Positions 1 through 5,298 of a DNA stretch of 5,313 bases are shown here, in pieces. Position 1 is the first letter of the stretch. Each line of letters begins with the position of its first letter. The position numbers and the translations under genes are program-made. Source of the stretch: an uncultured Bacilli bacterium. Its GTDB lineage: Bacteria > Bacillota_I > Bacilli_A > RF39 > UBA660. Where the stretch lies: positions 1-5,313 of the forward strand of contig CANQYR010000065.1 in NCBI GenBank assembly GCA_947628125.1. The letters are read 5' to 3'. Below the pieces are notes generated by a model, which did not search any database, was not told where the DNA came from, and saw nothing but the letters and a program-made list of their open reading frames with translations.

Positions 1-58
1 TCAAGTGACATATATTACATTAACTTTAAGACATTTTCAAATACTAACACTTAAGACA
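1..58 (-). repeat. Cluster of three short TGTC-type direct repeats at the left edge
   Basis: Read on the minus strand, this AT-rich stretch contains TGTCTTAAGTG (58-48), TGTCTTAAAGT (33-23) and TGTCACTTGA (10-1), so related 10-11-base units recur at 25 and 23 bases. On the plus strand the clearest exact copy is TTAAGACATT at 26-35 and 51-60. No convincing gene covers them. Repeated TGTC-like units at 20-25-base spacing occur at the ends of some insertion sequences, notably the IS21 family, and a TG...CA end at 58 would fit that. Binding sites for a regulator are the other reading. The repeats are seen directly; the mobile-element reading is inference, and the window is cut off too early to test it. 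Confidence 0.45.
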
Positions 59-104
59 TTATCATAAATTAATCATAAAATAATTTGAAATTTATTTGCA
101 ATTC

Positions 105-133
105 TTGTCATCCGTACTTTTTTTTGATACAAT
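105..133 (+). promoter_or_regulatory. Sigma-A-type promoter of the ireB-trhP2 operon
   Basis: A -35 box TTGTCA (105-110) and a -10 box TACAAT (128-133) each match consensus at 5 of 6 positions and are separated by exactly 17 bases. Transcription should begin near 139-141. This leaves a leader of only about 15 nt, just enough for the GAGGTGG ribosome site. The predicted start also rules out upstream in-frame ATG codons at 96 and 138 as the ireB start. No other promoter of similar quality is visible before the greA promoter, so this one probably serves all seven genes. Confidence 0.8.
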
Positions 134-145
134 TAAAATGATTAT

Positions 146-152
146 GAGGTGG
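146..152 (+). promoter_or_regulatory. Ribosome binding site that fixes the ireB start
   Basis: GAGGTGG lies 3 nt before the ATG at 156. The spacing is short but the pairing is strong. It sits downstream of the competing in-frame ATGs at 96 and 138 and overlaps the one at 144, so it supports 156 as the start. Confidence 0.7.
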
Positions 153-155
153 AAT

Positions 156-395
156 ATGGAAAATACAACGCTTTTTAATGTTGAAATGTTGCAGAAAGCG
201 AATATCAAACTAACTTTAAAAGAAGTATGTGAAAGCCTAACTTTAAAAGGGTATGATCCAATTAAACAACTAGCGGGCTACTTAATAAGTGGCGACCCAG
301 GCTATATATCAACTTATCAAGATGCCAGAAGTAAAATAAAAAGTATTGAAAGAACCGACATTTTGGCGTACCTTCTGCGAGAAGTATTAAAATGA
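156..395 (+). CDS. ireB: IreB/ReoM family regulatory phosphoprotein (UPF0297, YrzL-like)
   Basis: Small cytoplasmic protein of 79 aa. In Enterococcus (IreB) and Listeria (ReoM) it is a substrate of the PASTA-domain Ser/Thr kinase and controls ClpCP-dependent turnover of MurA, and so the rate of peptidoglycan precursor synthesis. The family core is unmistakable at residues 31-58: KGYDPIKQLAGY, then SGDPGY, then a DAR end (56-58). The N-terminus MENTTLFNV aligns with the family's D-x-T-x-x-F segment, placing Thr4 at the regulatory phospho-threonine (Thr7 in IreB and ReoM); Thr5 is adjacent. The protein is about 10 residues shorter than the usual 85-90 aa, at both ends. The start at 156 was chosen over the longer frame from 96 because of the ribosome site, the promoter position and the family length. 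It is the first gene of the operon and its stop overlaps the ruvX start (ATGA). Confidence 0.9.
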   Translation: MENTTLFNVEMLQKANIKLTLKEVCESLTLKGYDPIKQLAGYLISGDPGYISTYQDARSKIKSIERTDILAYLLREVLK

Positions 396-826
396 GATAC
401 TTAGGCTTAGACGTTGGAACTAAAACTTTAGGTGTGGCTGTAAGTGATCCGACTAACCAATTTTCTAGTCCCTTAACAACCATTCATTATGAGGAAAATG
501 ACTTTACAAGTAGCATCCCTAAACTAAAAGAAATAATTGCTGAAAAAAACATCACCGATATTGTCATTGGCTTACCTAAAAATATGAACAACACCCTTGG
601 CTTTGCCGCTCAAAGAAGCTTAGAGTTTCAAGAAATGCTCAAAAAACATTTTACCATTCCCATATATCTTGTTGATGAACGTCTATCAACCATTGAAGCT
701 GAAAAAATATTAATCGCCACAAATCATAGTCGTCAAAAAAGAAAAAAAGTAATTGATAATGTTGCCGCGGCAATTCTTCTTGACACTTTTTTAAGAGAAA
801 GAAAGGGTTTAAATGCAGGAAAGTAG
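392..826 (+). CDS. ruvX: RuvX/YqgF, putative pre-16S rRNA nuclease (Holliday junction resolvase-like)
   Basis: RNase H-fold protein of 144 aa, normal family length. YqgF in E. coli is needed for final 5'-end processing of 16S rRNA; the family was first annotated as a Holliday junction resolvase from its RuvC-like fold, and nuclease activity on junctions has been reported for some members. Motifs seen: LDVGTKTLGVAVSD at residues 6-19 with the first catalytic Asp7; IVIGLPKNMNN (57-67); DERLST (95-100); and a final K-x-x-D-N-x-A-A block with Asp122. All expected acidic positions are present. The start overlaps the ireB stop by 4 nt, with a modest GAGAAG ribosome site 7 nt upstream, so translation is probably coupled. 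The 3' end runs 14 nt into the next gene and closes with TAG. Confidence 0.95.
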   Translation: MRYLGLDVGTKTLGVAVSDPTNQFSSPLTTIHYEENDFTSSIPKLKEIIAEKNITDIVIGLPKNMNNTLGFAAQRSLEFQEMLKKHFTIPIYLVDERLSTIEAEKILIATNHSRQKRKKVIDNVAAAILLDTFLRERKGLNAGK

Positions 827-1082
827 TGTTATAAAAATTAAAGATGAAAAAGGCAAAATAAAAGAATGTAAAGTACTGTACACCTTTACAACCAAGAAAG
901 AAAACAAAACGTATATAGTTTACACTGACTCCAAAAAAGAAAAAGAAACATTAAATATTCACGCGGCCATTTTAAAAGAAGATAAAGATAAAAAAGAACT
1001 GCTTCCAATCAAAACCAACGAAGAATGGTTTACAATTGAAGCAATATTAGATAAATTAAAAGAAAAGAGTAAAGAGGGATAA
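813..1082 (+). CDS. yrzB: DUF1292 family protein (YrzB-like)
   Basis: Small, highly charged cytoplasmic protein of 89 aa with no signal or membrane segment. It follows the DUF1292 plan: an N-terminal segment of the type 'I-x-D-E-x-G' (IKIKDEKGKIKE, 7-18), a strand KVLYTF (20-25), YIVYTD (34-39), an Ala-Ile-Leu segment near 60-64, and the C-terminal signature ELLPIKTNEEWFTIEAILD (62-80 region), matching the family's 'L-x-P-I-x-T-x-E-E-W-x-x-I-E'. The family has no established biochemical role. Its constant position between ruvX and mltG in Bacilli is the main information. The ATG at 813 has a GAAAGGG ribosome site (801-807). It overlaps ruvX by 14 nt and ends 1 nt before mltG. Family call is confident; function unknown. 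Confidence 0.88.
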   Translation: MQESSVIKIKDEKGKIKECKVLYTFTTKKENKTYIVYTDSKKEKETLNIHAAILKEDKDKKELLPIKTNEEWFTIEAILDKLKEKSKEG

Positions 1083-1083
1083 T

Positions 1084-2142
1084 ATGAAAAAAATAATCAT
1101 CATCATTGCCGTCATTTTAAGCCTTATAATAATTGGTGGCATTAGTTTTTATTTTTGGGGCATCGGACCCAAAAGCCAAAATACCGAAAATCAAATTTTT
1201 ACCATCGAGCCGGGAACAAGCAAAACCTTAATTGCTAAAAATCTTGCTAAAGAAGGACTAATAAGAAGTGAATTTGCCCTAGATGCTTTCTTATTTTTCC
1301 ATAAATATACCATCCAAGCCGGTGATTATGAACTAAATAAAGCCATGAGTGTCAAAGAAATGCTTGATAAATTTGCCAAAGGTGACGTCAAAATAAACTC
1401 ATCAAAAATCACCATCATTCCTGGAGAAAGACTAATTGACTTTGCCAAAACTTTAAGCGATAACTTAGAATTTGGCCAGCAAGAATTCTTAAACACCATT
1501 TCCGATAAAGAATTTTTAGCCACATTAATAGAAAAATACTGGTTCTTAACAAGTGACATTTTAAATGACGAAATATATTATCCCTTAGAAGGATACATAT
1601 TACCAGATACTTATGAATTTTTAAACAACTTAAGTCCCAAAGAAGTAGTAACATCACTATTAGATAATACAAGTCTTACCCTAGAACCATTAAAAGAGCA
1701 AATAACAAATAATAGCTATACCATCCATGAATTATTAACCATGGCATCAATATTAGAAAAAGAAGCCAACACCCTAGATGAGAGAAAAACAGCCTCCCAA
1801 GTCTTTTACACCAGACTAAATGAAAACTGGAGCTTAGGAAGTGACGTAACCGCTTTTTATGGAGCCAAAAAAGAAATGGGCAAAGACTCCGAAACTTGGG
1901 ATGTTTTAAATAACGATAATCCTTATAACACAAGATTGACGAATGGTAAAATGAATGGTAAACTACCTATTGGACCTATTTGCAGTCCTTCATTAATTAG
2001 CATTCAAGCAGCCATTGAACCAAGTAACACAAATTACTACTATTTTGTTGCGAACACCTGCACCGGCGAATTAACATTTTTAACAACAGCCACCGAATTT
2101 TATGCTAAAACAAATGAACTAAGAACTGCTGGTTGTATTTAG
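1084..2142 (+). CDS. mltG: Endolytic murein transglycosylase MltG (YceG-like)
   Basis: Membrane-anchored lytic transglycosylase of 352 aa that cleaves nascent glycan strands and helps end their elongation. Residues 1-3 (MKK) plus a hydrophobic helix at 4-26 form a single N-terminal anchor with the rest outside the cell. A LysM-like subdomain spans about 37-100, beginning FTIEPGTSKTLIAKNL and including AGDYELNKAMSVKEML. The YceG catalytic domain follows, with LEGYILPDTYEF (168-179) and the active-site block ASILEKEA (221-228). Glu225 is the likely catalytic acid, equivalent to E. coli Glu218. Further motifs are RLNENWSLGSDVTAFYG (244-260), NPYNTR (279-284) and LPIGPICSPSLISIQAAIEP (294-313). 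The usual L-Q-[ST]-D-[PA]-T reads LGSDVT here, and the C-terminal tail ends in a Cys-containing stretch instead of the common T-x-x-E-H form. The AAAGAGGG ribosome site overlaps the end of yrzB. Confidence 0.95.
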   Translation: MKKIIIIIAVILSLIIIGGISFYFWGIGPKSQNTENQIFTIEPGTSKTLIAKNLAKEGLIRSEFALDAFLFFHKYTIQAGDYELNKAMSVKEMLDKFAKGDVKINSSKITIIPGERLIDFAKTLSDNLEFGQQEFLNTISDKEFLATLIEKYWFLTSDILNDEIYYPLEGYILPDTYEFLNNLSPKEVVTSLLDNTSLTLEPLKEQITNNSYTIHELLTMASILEKEANTLDERKTASQVFYTRLNENWSLGSDVTAFYGAKKEMGKDSETWDVLNNDNPYNTRLTNGKMNGKLPIGPICSPSLISIQAAIEPSNTNYYYFVANTCTGELTFLTTATEFYAKTNELRTAGCI

Positions 2143-2144
2143 AA

Positions 2145-2149
2145 AGTAG
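2145..2149 (+). promoter_or_regulatory. Ribosome binding site supporting the ATG start of trmR
   Basis: AGTAG, continuing as AGTAGTGAT, pairs partly with the 16S tail and lies 7 nt before the ATG at 2157. The alternative in-frame TTG at 2133 has no comparable site upstream. Confidence 0.5.
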
Positions 2150-2156
2150 TGATAAA

Positions 2157-2744
2157 ATGAAAGAATTAATTTTGGATATGGAAAAATATGCCAAAGATCA
2201 TAATGTCCCAATCATTGAAAAAAACTCCATTGCTTTCATTATGAAATTCATTAAAGCCAATGGGATAAAAAATGTCCTAGAAATAGGGGGAGCTATTGGG
2301 TATTCATCAATATTAATGGCTTCATGTAGTCAAGATGTTAAAGTAACAACCATTGAAAGAGACGAAACAAGCTACATGGAATGCTTAAAAAACGTCAAAA
2401 AATGTGGCTTTGATCAAAAAGTAAACGTTGTCTTTCAAGATGCCCTCGACTTAAATTTACCCGAAGAAAACCGTTACGACTTAATATTTATCGATGCTGC
2501 CAAAGGCCAAAATATGAAGTTTTTTGAAAAATATAAATTTTTCCTTGCTGATAAAGGCGCAATTATAACTGATAACTTAAAGTTTCATGGTTATGTTGGT
2601 AATTCCGATAAAATTGAAAGCAAAAACCTTAAAAGCCTTGTCAAAAAAATCGAATCTTACATTGAATTTTTAAACAATAACGAAGAATTTGTAACTAAAT
2701 TTTATGATGTTGGCGATGGCCTAAGCATCAGTGTGCGCAAATGA
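2157..2744 (+). CDS. trmR: tRNA 5-hydroxyuridine methyltransferase TrmR (YrrM)
   Basis: SAM-dependent class I, catechol-O-methyltransferase-like enzyme, 195 aa from this start. In B. subtilis TrmR methylates 5-hydroxyuridine at tRNA position 34 to 5-methoxyuridine. Seen here: the SAM motif VLEIGGAIGYSS (40-51), the acidic strand end TTIERDE (64-70), FIDAAKG (111-117) and ITDNLKFHGYV (137-147). Asp113, Asp139 and Asn140 fall at the metal-binding positions, with the same 26-residue spacing as B. subtilis Asp133/Asp159. The C-terminal DVGDGLSISVRK is also typical. It is about 20 residues shorter than B. subtilis TrmR, all at the N-terminus. An in-frame TTG at 2133 would add eight residues, MYLESSDK, that vaguely resemble the family. 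The stop overlaps trhP1 (ATGA), and the next two genes make its substrate, so the specific assignment is well supported by context. Confidence 0.88.
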   Translation: MKELILDMEKYAKDHNVPIIEKNSIAFIMKFIKANGIKNVLEIGGAIGYSSILMASCSQDVKVTTIERDETSYMECLKNVKKCGFDQKVNVVFQDALDLNLPEENRYDLIFIDAAKGQNMKFFEKYKFFLADKGAIITDNLKFHGYVGNSDKIESKNLKSLVKKIESYIEFLNNNEEFVTKFYDVGDGLSISVRK

Positions 2745-3517
2745 AAAAAATAAAATACTATATAATTGTCAGTGAAAGTATTTCTTTAAAGAAAATAAGT
2801 AATGTCTACTATTTATTTCCTTTAAAGGATTTTTCAGTTGGTTTTACCAAAACCTATGAACTAGCTGATATTAAAAACGATAATTCTTATTTATACATAA
2901 ACCGTATTTTACATACCAAAGACATCGAAAAACTAAAACAAATATTAACAAAATTACCAAATAATATTATTGGCATTTTCTTTGAAGACCTAGGTGTATA
3001 TGAACTAATAAAACACATGCCAATTGAAAAAAATCTCTATGCCATGCACGCGAACTGCTCTTATATGACCATAAATACTTACCTAAAATACATGACAACC
3101 ATAGTTGTCTCTCCAGATATTACCTTAGATGAAACTAATGAAATACTAAAAAACGCAACTAAACCAGTCATCCTTTATGGCCTTGGCTATTTACCGACTA
3201 TGTATTCAAGAAGAATGCTAAACCAAAACTACGCCAGCCACTATAAAATTGCAAGTAAAAAAATCCTAAACATTAAAGAAACCATAACTAAATATCCTTT
3301 TATTTCCGTAGAAAATGAGTGGGGGACCATGTTATATGATGATCATCTTTATTGCCTAAAACCAAACATTAAAAGTCAAAACATCACCGGTTTTTTAATT
3401 AACTCATTTTATACAAACATGGATGCCAAAGAATTAATCAAAACCTTTAAAAACCAAAGCCTAGAACATACAGGTTTTTTAGATAATAAAACAACAAACA
3501 AAATAAAGGAGGTCTAA
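2741..3517 (+). CDS. trhP1: U32 family protein, TrhP1-like (YrrN), tRNA ho5U34 synthesis
   Basis: Protein of 258 aa, annotated by family rules as 'peptidase U32'. In B. subtilis the paired U32 proteins YrrN/YrrO (TrhP1/TrhP2) use prephenate in the hydroxylation of wobble uridine 34. Visible family traits: IFFEDLGVYELI (79-90), a TIM-barrel strand-helix pattern through VVSPDITLDET (122-131), the GYLPTMYSRRML stretch (149-160), FISVENEWGTMLYDD (187-201), and the C-terminal HTGFLDNKT (243-251) typical of this subgroup. It lacks the four-cysteine iron-sulfur cluster site of its partner: only Cys106 and Cys205 are present. It is shorter than B. subtilis YrrN (about 300 aa) and strongly diverged near the N-terminus. 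Its start overlaps trmR by 4 nt and its stop overlaps trhP2 by 1 nt, which supports a working pair. The family is secure; the exact role rests on neighbours. Confidence 0.82.
   Translation: MKKIKYYIIVSESISLKKISNVYYLFPLKDFSVGFTKTYELADIKNDNSYLYINRILHTKDIEKLKQILTKLPNNIIGIFFEDLGVYELIKHMPIEKNLYAMHANCSYMTINTYLKYMTTIVVSPDITLDETNEILKNATKPVILYGLGYLPTMYSRRMLNQNYASHYKIASKKILNIKETITKYPFISVENEWGTMLYDDHLYCLKPNIKSQNITGFLINSFYTNMDAKELIKTFKNQSLEHTGFLDNKTTNKIKEV
3505..3513 (+). promoter_or_regulatory. Near-perfect Shine-Dalgarno of trhP2
   Basis: AAAGGAGGT is the strongest ribosome site in the window and lies inside the last codons of trhP1, 3 nt before the TAATG stop/start junction. It suggests trhP2 is translated efficiently in its own right as well as by coupling. 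Confidence 0.85.
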
Positions 3518-4689
3518 TGGATATTGAATTACTATCACCAGCAGGTGATTTAGAAAAATTAAAAATTGCCTTACTTTATGGGGCCGATGCTGTCTATGTT
3601 GGTGGCTATAAATATAACCTTAGAGCCGGGGCCAAAAACTTTAGCCTTGAAGAATTAAAAGAGGCTACCAACTATGCCCATAACCTTCATAAAAAAATAT
3701 ACGTAACCGTAAACGTTGTTCTTCATAATGAAGATAATAAAGGCTTAAAAGAATACCTTTATTCCTTAAGTAAAATAAAAATAGATGCCGTAATTACCAG
3801 TGACATATACATAATATCACTAATAAAAGAAGAAAAAATACCATTAGAAGTTCACTTATCAACCCAAGCTAGTGTAACAAATGATAAAGCCGCTTCTTTT
3901 TATAAAAACTTAGGCGTATCAAGAATCGTTTTAGCAAGAGAAACCAGCAAAGAAGATATTCTTAAAATAAAACAGCAAACCAACATTGAACTAGAATGCT
4001 TTATCCATGGGGCCATGTGTACAAGCATATCAGGTAGATGTATAATGTCTAATGTTTTAACCAATCGTGATGCTAATAAAGGCGCTTGTGCCCAAGTATG
4101 CCGCTGGACATATCAAGATGAAGAAAAAACTTTTACCATGTCTAGCAAAGACTTAAACTTAGTAAATTATATGGAAGAAATGATCAAAATAGGGGTTAAT
4201 TCTTTCAAAATTGAAGGACGAATGAGAGGCATTTATTACATAGCAACAATCACTCTTTGCTATAGAAGAATGCTAGATGCCTTACTAAACAATACTTTAA
4301 CCAAAGAAAAAAAAGACTACTACTTAAAAGTTTTAAACCGATGTGCCAATAGGCAAAGTGCACCTCAATTTTTTAACCATCTACCAGATTATAACGATCA
4401 ATATTACTTTGGTAGAAACGAACAATCAAATCAAGATTTTTTAGGCCTAGTTTTAGATTATGATTTAGAAAATAAATTAGCAACAATTGAACAGCGAAAC
4501 CTTTTCCAAACAGGCGATGTTGTAGAATTTTTTGGCCCTAATATTGAAACCAAAACTTATACTATTAATGAAATATTTGCCAAAGATCAAATTATTAACC
4601 GGGCCAATCACCCAAGAATGATAGTCCAATTAAAAGTTCCCTTTAAACTTAATCCCTATGATATGATGCACATAAAAATTAATGATTAA
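3517..4689 (+). CDS. trhP2: U32 family protein TrhP2 (YrrO), prephenate-dependent tRNA U34 hydroxylation
   Basis: Protein of 390 aa, a little shorter than B. subtilis YrrO (about 420 aa). With TrhP1 it is expected to make 5-hydroxyuridine at tRNA wobble position 34 independently of oxygen, which TrmR then methylates. Residues 4-40 carry the U32 opening ELLSPAGDLEKLK and YGADAVYVGG, then LRAGAKNF. The U32 signature is intact at 160-178 (E-C-F-x-H-G-A-M-C ... G-R-C-I-M-S). Cys168, Cys175, Cys191 and Cys195 (C-x6-C-x15-C-x3-C) match the 4Fe-4S ligand pattern of the family. SSKDLNL (209-215) and FKIEGRMRG (230-238) follow. A U32 C-terminal beta domain runs from about 297 (YFGRNEQSNQDFLG) to the end, with GDVVEFFGP (333-341). 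It is the last gene of the operon; in Bacillus udk follows, but not here. 'Peptidase' is a misleading label for this subgroup. Confidence 0.9.
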   Translation: MDIELLSPAGDLEKLKIALLYGADAVYVGGYKYNLRAGAKNFSLEELKEATNYAHNLHKKIYVTVNVVLHNEDNKGLKEYLYSLSKIKIDAVITSDIYIISLIKEEKIPLEVHLSTQASVTNDKAASFYKNLGVSRIVLARETSKEDILKIKQQTNIELECFIHGAMCTSISGRCIMSNVLTNRDANKGACAQVCRWTYQDEEKTFTMSSKDLNLVNYMEEMIKIGVNSFKIEGRMRGIYYIATITLCYRRMLDALLNNTLTKEKKDYYLKVLNRCANRQSAPQFFNHLPDYNDQYYFGRNEQSNQDFLGLVLDYDLENKLATIEQRNLFQTGDVVEFFGPNIETKTYTINEIFAKDQIINRANHPRMIVQLKVPFKLNPYDMMHIKIND

Positions 4690-4690
4690 A

Positions 4691-4707
4691 AAGGAACTTT
4701 TTTCCTT
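4691..4707 (+). terminator. Weak hairpin after trhP2, possible leaky terminator
   Basis: AAGGAA (4691-4696) and TTCCTT (4702-4707) can form a 6-bp stem with a 5-nt loop, starting 1 nt after the trhP2 stop. Only two G-C pairs are present and the following tract is ATTT, not a long T run. It may end some transcripts or protect the 3' end, but read-through into greA is plausible. Confidence 0.35.
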
Positions 4708-4731
4708 ATTTGGCATACAATTTTTAATATG

Positions 4732-4764
4732 CAATAAATAGTTGACAAACCCTAAAATTTATTG
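4732..4764. repeat. Perfect 8-bp inverted repeat flanking the greA -35 box
   Basis: CAATAAAT (4732-4739) and its exact reverse complement ATTTATTG (4757-4764) are 25 bp apart centre to centre. The left arm ends just before TTGACA (4742-4747) and the right arm lies in the -35/-10 spacer. The placement is that of an operator; the binding protein, if any, is unknown. A+T richness makes chance symmetry more likely here than in a balanced sequence. Confidence 0.45.
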
Positions 4765-4770
4765 TAATAT
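4742..4770 (+). promoter_or_regulatory. Sigma-A-type promoter of greA
   Basis: A perfect -35 box TTGACA (4742-4747) is followed after 17 bases by TAATAT (4765-4770), a 4 of 6 match to the -10 consensus. Transcription should start near 4777, giving a leader of about 30 nt that contains the AAGAGATGA ribosome site. A second TATACT (4778-4783) is a 5 of 6 match to a -10 box but has no -35 at a workable distance. greA therefore probably has its own transcript in addition to any read-through. Confidence 0.72.
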
Positions 4771-4784
4771 TACCAAGTATACTT
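4764..4784. promoter_or_regulatory. Two adjacent 10-bp palindromes over the greA -10 and start region
   Basis: GTAATATTAC (4764-4773) and AAGTATACTT (4775-4784) are each perfect palindromes, separated by one base. The first contains the -10 box and the second covers the expected transcription start. They could be half-sites of a repressor operator or give a nucleation point for melting. Seen directly; function inferred only from position. Confidence 0.4.
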
Positions 4785-4806
4785 TTTAGAAAGAGATGAA
4801 TTTTAC

Positions 4807-5274
4807 ATGGAAAACGAAGAAAACATAATTTTAACGCCCAAAGGTTATTTAGACTTAGAAACGGAGTTAAAAGAATTAAAAACAGTTGTCAGACCAAGAG
4901 TTATTAAAGACTTAAAAGACGCTCGGGCGCAAGGCGATTTATCCGAAAATTCTGATTATGATGCCGCGCGAAATGAACAAGCTCAAGTAGAAGCAAGAAT
5001 CAAAGAATTGGAATTTAAACTAGAACATAGTACTATTGCTAATGGCAGTAAAAAAGGCAGTGCCCAAGTAGGTTCTATAATTACAATTACTTATGATGAT
5101 GGTGAAACAGAAGAATATGAATTAGTAGGTTCAATGGAAGCTGATCCCCTTTCTAATAAGATTTCTAATGAAAGCCCAATTGGTAAAGCTGTTATAGGCC
5201 ACAAAAAAGGCGATAAAATTGAAGTATTAAGCCCTAATGGCTCTTATATAGCTACTTTAAAAGATGTTAAATAA
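4807..5274 (+). CDS. greA: Transcription elongation factor GreA
   Basis: Cytoplasmic protein of 155 aa, standard GreA length. It inserts its N-terminal coiled coil into the secondary channel of RNA polymerase and triggers cleavage of the 3' end of backtracked RNA. Residues 8-18 carry the family opening ILTPKGYLDLE. The two coiled-coil helices run from about 15 to 76, and the tip ARAQGDLSENSDYDAAR (39-55) holds the acidic residues Asp44 and Glu47 that correspond to E. coli Asp41 and Glu44. The C-terminal FKBP-like domain follows from about 82, with VGSIITI (88-94), the DPLSNKISNESPIGKA block (113-128) and GHKKGD (131-136). The ATG at 4807 has AAGAGATGA upstream (4791-4799), a fairly long but acceptable spacing. 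It is monocistronic by its own promoter and terminator; in Bacillus it lies at the end of the same cluster. Confidence 0.97.
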   Translation: MENEENIILTPKGYLDLETELKELKTVVRPRVIKDLKDARAQGDLSENSDYDAARNEQAQVEARIKELEFKLEHSTIANGSKKGSAQVGSIITITYDDGETEEYELVGSMEADPLSNKISNESPIGKAVIGHKKGDKIEVLSPNGSYIATLKDVK

Positions 5275-5298
5275 GCACTAATGCTTGTTTTTTTTTTT
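5269..5298 (+). terminator. Intrinsic terminator of greA
   Basis: AAATAAGCA (5269-5277) and TGCTTGTTT (5282-5290) form a 9-bp stem with one G-T pair and a CTAA loop, followed by an uninterrupted run of 11 T (5288-5298). The stem's left arm includes the TAA stop codon of greA, so gene end and terminator are fused. This is the clear transcriptional boundary in the window. Confidence 0.9.

Noticed and set aside
1..66. 3' end of a plus-strand gene entering from the left (frames open to stops at 52 or 65)
   Set aside because: Two frames are open for only 17-21 codons, neither gives a recognisable C-terminus, and the repeats explain their similar wording.
78..97. Imperfect palindrome AAATAATTT / AAATTTATTT upstream of the operon promoter
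   Set aside because: A bulge is needed, it consists only of A and T apart from the centre, and such symmetry is common in AT-rich DNA.
96..155. N-terminal extension of ireB from the start at 96
   Set aside because: The added 20 residues do not match the family, the region contains the promoter (105-133), and the ribosome site GAGGTGG lies at 146-152, so translation should begin at 156.
262..483. Minus-strand open frame of 73 codons
   Set aside because: It is antisense to ireB and ruvX, lacks a ribosome site and its protein resembles no family; a shadow of strongly coding plus-strand sequence.
1326..1933. Three minus-strand open frames of 77-85 codons within mltG
   Set aside because: All are antisense to conserved MltG motifs, have no ribosome sites and encode low-complexity hydrophobic products expected from the reverse of AT-rich coding DNA.
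4713..4732. GCATA / TATGC inverted repeat as a terminator or riboswitch stem
   Set aside because: Only 5 bp with a 10-nt A/T loop and no following T run; expected by chance in this composition.
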